The position numbers and the translations under genes are program-made. Source: RGIG3701 sp017403345 (GTDB lineage: Bacteria; Planctomycetota; Planctomycetia; Pirellulales; Thermoguttaceae). From it: a stretch of DNA of 64,000 nucleotides. This document shows positions 61,682-64,000 of this stretch, one piece after another. The DNA is taken from assembly GCA_017403345.1 (NCBI GenBank), contig JAFQOH010000236.1:11137-75136 (forward strand), written 5' to 3'. Below the pieces are notes generated by a model that saw only the letters and a program-made list of their open reading frames with translations, was not told where the DNA came from and made no database searches. Each line of letters starts with the position of its first letter. The first letter of the stretch is position 1.

Positions 61682-62986
61682 TCAGGGAACGATACCCAGT
61701 TTCTTCTCGACCCACAGGATGAGGCTCAGGAGGAGGACCATCAGGAGCCAGAGTCCAAGGCCTAAAGTCACCAAAAGCGACCCGAGCTTAAAAATCGGCA
61801 TGGTGAGAGCCCAAAGCATCGGCCAGTAGAGCATCGTGAGGAGCGCGGCTGCGCAAAGGAACGGGCCAAAGGGGATCTCCGGATCTTTAAAGAGCAAAAT
61901 GAGAAGAAGCCCCAGCAGTATCCCTGCGAACGGCGCAATGAAAAACAGCACGACGCATGGCTGCCAGCCGAGAAAGGCGCCGAACATCGCCATGAGCGTC
62001 ACGTCGCCGAAGCCCATCGCTTCGCGGTCCAGCGCAAGTTTTCCGCCGATCCGGACCATCCAGATGAACGCTCCCGAGATCCCCATTCCTAAAAGCGCAG
62101 ACCAGAGAGAGACCCACTGCGGACCCGCCTGCATCCAGAAAAAGATGATGGCGAATGTGCCGAATTCTCCAAGGTAAAAAAGCCGGCGCGTCGATCTCGT
62201 TCGCAAAAGGCGAAGCCAAAAGATCCTCCAGGCCCAAACGAACCCGCGTCCCGTACGCCAGCGTCGGTCCATTAAGGCAAAACACCAGCCCCACCAGCAG
62301 ACGAGAGCAGAAATGAGCCCGAATGAACCGCCAAACGGTGAACGAAGCACATCGAGCGGCGGATTGGGGGCCGAGGCGGTCAGCGGGACCAGAAAATCGT
62401 CGCCGGTCTCCATCTGCGTCAGAGGAAAGTCCAGAAGACCGTTTACCGGAGCGATCGTGAGCGGAAGGTCTGAATTTCCCAGTCGGTACGTGCCAAGATC
62501 CAGCGGAAAAATGCAGGCACAGATCAGCGCGAAAAGCGTTCCGCCGATCGTGATCCGGTCCGGGATCGTTTTTTCGTCAAAGTCGATGAGGGAAGCGGCG
62601 AGCATCAGCGCGACGAAGAGCATCTGGAAAATGAATCGGGCGACCAGGCTCCAGACTGCGGTCGGCGTGACGGGGATCTCATTGACGAAAAGCAGTACTG
62701 CGGGGCCTGCTACGGACTTTTGAAAAAACCAGACCGCAAACGCCGCCATCGCCAATTCAACGAGAAGCGGACGTAGCCAGACTCGCCGTCCAAAACGTGC
62801 CGTCTCTTTCCGCATCCCAAGCCATCCGATGACCGGGATCCGGTACCACCAAGGGGGTGTCCAGCCGGAGGCACACCATGGATTTTCCCGTCGGGGGGTC
62901 CATGCCCACGCAGACGCAGCGTAATTCGCGAATGCGCCAAGCAAAATTCCCAACAGTGCGGAAAGCAGCAAAAACGGAAACTCCAT
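61682..62986 (-). CDS. Prepilin-peptidase-like A24 aspartic protease without the Cys methylase motif
   Basis: A 434-residue inner-membrane protein with about 9 hydrophobic helices. The two catalytic aspartates are present: SLIDFDEKTIPDRIT (Asp, about 160) and the GFGD motif in EAMGFGDVTLMAMFG (Asp, about 345). The cytoplasmic loop that normally has two CxxC pairs for zinc and N-methylation has only one Cys, so methyl transfer is doubtful. About 150 residues are inserted between the two aspartate regions. It would cut type IV pilin or secretion pseudopilin leaders. The ATG at 62986 has AAAGG upstream. Confidence 0.84.
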   Translation of the reverse strand: MEFPFLLLSALLGILLGAFANYAASAWAWTPRRENPWCASGWTPPWWYRIPVIGWLGMRKETARFGRRVWLRPLLVELAMAAFAVWFFQKSVAGPAVLLFVNEIPVTPTAVWSLVARFIFQMLFVALMLAASLIDFDEKTIPDRITIGGTLFALICACIFPLDLGTYRLGNSDLPLTIAPVNGLLDFPLTQMETGDDFLVPLTASAPNPPLDVLRSPFGGSFGLISALVCWWGWCFALMDRRWRTGRGFVWAWRIFWLRLLRTRSTRRLFYLGEFGTFAIIFFWMQAGPQWVSLWSALLGMGISGAFIWMVRIGGKLALDREAMGFGDVTLMAMFGAFLGWQPCVVLFFIAPFAGILLGLLLILLFKDPEIPFGPFLCAAALLTMLYWPMLWALTMPIFKLGSLLVTLGLGLWLLMVLLLSLILWVEKKLGIVP

Positions 62987-63380
62987 AAAAAACCTTTCAG
63001 GCTGAATGTTTGAATTTTTGGGGAAGATACCACGCAACTATTTCCTATTTTACCCGCGAACGCCATCCATTGCAAGGGGAGGGGGGAAATTTTTAAAAAG
63101 ATCTTCGCGAAAAACGCTGTGGCAAAAACTCGGTTTGGATCGGTACGCACTTACGAAAGAGTCTTTAAAATACTCCGAAAATACCGATCCTTCCATTATG
63201 TTAAAATGCGTGGGATGGAGTAGATTCTGAGGATTTAGATAAAAATTTTTAAAAAACGTTCATATTTTTACGATAAAATTCCGCAGTACCGATATGTTCC
63301 GTTTTTTCGTTTCTTGCGGAAGAACAGAAAAATGTCGAATATCGGTTGAAATACTTGAAACTATTATACGAGGTAATATT
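62987..63380. other. Intergenic region with a fragment of the dispersed repeat
   Basis: About 390 bases. A 42-bp fragment of the dispersed repeat lies at 63129-63170. The rest is AT-rich and should hold the divergent promoters of the prepilin peptidase and the Pmp-like gene, though no pair of boxes stands out clearly. Confidence 0.5.
63129..63170 (+). repeat. Dispersed repeat, short 3' fragment
   Basis: TTTGGATCGGTACGCACTTA followed by GAAAGAGTCTTTAAAA parallels CTGGATCGATACGCACTTTC and GAAGAGCCTTTTAAA at the end of the copy at 7621-7757 and its flank. Confidence 0.55.
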
Positions 63381-64000
63381 ATGAAAACCAACACGACCAA
63401 ACTTCGCCGTGCGCTTAACACATTCGCCAAGACCGGCAAGATCACTCTCACCGCGACAGCCCTCATGGCCCTCGCGCTCTCTGCGGCACCTGCCGACGCG
63501 AAAAGCATCACGGATACGCTTGTTGACGGCGATACCGTCACTATCGAGCAGGCCACGACCGTCACATCTCCCATCGTTCTTCCGGAATCCCTCACCATCC
63601 GCTCCAACACCCCCGGTACGGAATACACGATCTCGGTCGCTCCCGCGGATGCAAATGAAGGCAGTCTCTTCACAGTTCCAAGCGGGCAGATCAGCACCCT
63701 GACAGCGGAATCCATTAAATTTACCGGTGGTACGGGACATTATGTTAATAAAACCTATTCTGGCGGTCTGTATGGCGGATTGGTCTATTCGGACGGTTCG
63801 ATCACGATCAAGGGATCCGCTTCCTTCGTCGGCAACTCAGCTAAATACGGCGGTGTTGTATACGCAAAATACCCAGAGAAAAACGAAACATCCATAAACG
63901 GTGTCATTATCGTAGAAGGAGAACATCTGTTTGAAAACAACTCCGCGTACAGCGGTGCCTGCTTCCAATCTGAAAATGGCGGCGGCGGTGTTGTGGGACA
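63381..64000 (+). CDS. Secreted Pmp-like repeat protein (start only; cut by window edge)
   Basis: The frame opens at ATG 63381 (AGGTAATATT just before it) and stays open to the end of the window, at least 206 residues. A signal peptide (about 20-40, ITLTATALMALALSAAPADA) is followed by a passenger with recurring GG(V/L) and FxxN units: SGGLYGGLVYSDGSITI, FVGNSAKYGGVVYA, FENNSAYSGACFQ. This is the chlamydial polymorphic outer-membrane protein (Pmp) repeat pattern, typical of beta-helix adhesins and surface proteins. Whether it ends in a PEP-CTERM or an autotransporter barrel cannot be seen here. Confidence 0.8.
   Translation, partial: MKTNTTKLRRALNTFAKTGKITLTATALMALALSAAPADAKSITDTLVDGDTVTIEQATTVTSPIVLPESLTIRSNTPGTEYTISVAPADANEGSLFTVPSGQISTLTAESIKFTGGTGHYVNKTYSGGLYGGLVYSDGSITIKGSASFVGNSAKYGGVVYAKYPEKNETSINGVIIVEGEHLFENNSAYSGACFQSENGGGGVVG

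Overview
The window looks like part of a chromosome from a Gram-negative member of the PVC group, most likely a carbohydrate-degrading planctomycete. The evidence is indirect and I could not search a database. It includes two large secreted repeat proteins with C-terminal PEP-CTERM anchors, a tandem pair of Tat-exported Gfo/Idh/MocA oxidoreductases, a soluble Ser/Thr kinase fused to BspA-type leucine-rich repeats, a SUMF1-type secreted protein, an outer-membrane porin, a Kdo-8-phosphate synthase (hence LPS-type lipid) and many secreted esterases and glycosidases. Genes are mostly single or in short runs. Promoters of the TTGACA/TATAAT type with 16-17 bp spacers and AGGAG-type ribosome binding sites are easy to see.

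Layout: 1-7.1 kb has the end of a membrane protein, RNase D, an NhaD-type antiporter with a long Ala/Glu/Pro repeat and a His-rich segment, a small unknown protein, a secreted DUF4832-type glycosidase-like protein and a membrane-tethered helix-turn-helix protein. 7.1-8.1 kb is non-coding and holds several copies of a dispersed repeat. 8.1-16 kb carries adhE, with three regularly spaced operator-like boxes at its promoter, dapB, a GDPD/beta-helix fusion and rmuC. 16-24.4 kb is a surface-polysaccharide and esterase region: an asparagine-synthase-like protein without the glutaminase cysteine, galE, two acetylxylan-esterase-like paralogues, a Wzt-like ABC ATPase and a methyltransferase. 24.8-33.8 kb has a porin, a frameshifted SUMF1-family gene, metY, kdsA, an exported archaemetzincin-like protease and the kinase-LRR protein. 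34-46 kb has the duplicated MocA oxidoreductases, a beta-propeller/TPR fusion, and a glycerol-3-phosphate-type set (MFS antiporter, two FAD oxidoreductases, a DUF1667 protein). 46.5-64 kb has two PEP-CTERM repeat proteins, rnhA, a DUF523 protein, a SLOG-like protein, a Tat-exported phosphoesterase, a GH78 rhamnosidase, a dicarboxylate symporter, an SGNH esterase, recG, a prepilin peptidase and the start of a Pmp-like protein that runs off the window.

The functional themes are breakdown of plant or host glycans (GH78, DUF4832, two AXE1-type esterases, SGNH hydrolase, MocA oxidoreductases), cell-envelope building (kdsA, galE, Wzt plus methyltransferase, porin, PEP-CTERM proteins) and fermentation (adhE). 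The most striking structural theme is the number of short tandem arrays. In-frame ones sit in at least four genes (21 bp in the antiporter, 57 bp in the asparagine-synthase-like gene, 21 bp in the SUMF1 gene, 30 bp in the MFS loop) and others lie between genes (12, 13, 16, 18 and 6 bp units). A separate dispersed repeat of about 137 bp occurs at distant sites. No tRNA, rRNA, CRISPR array or recognisable insertion sequence was seen.
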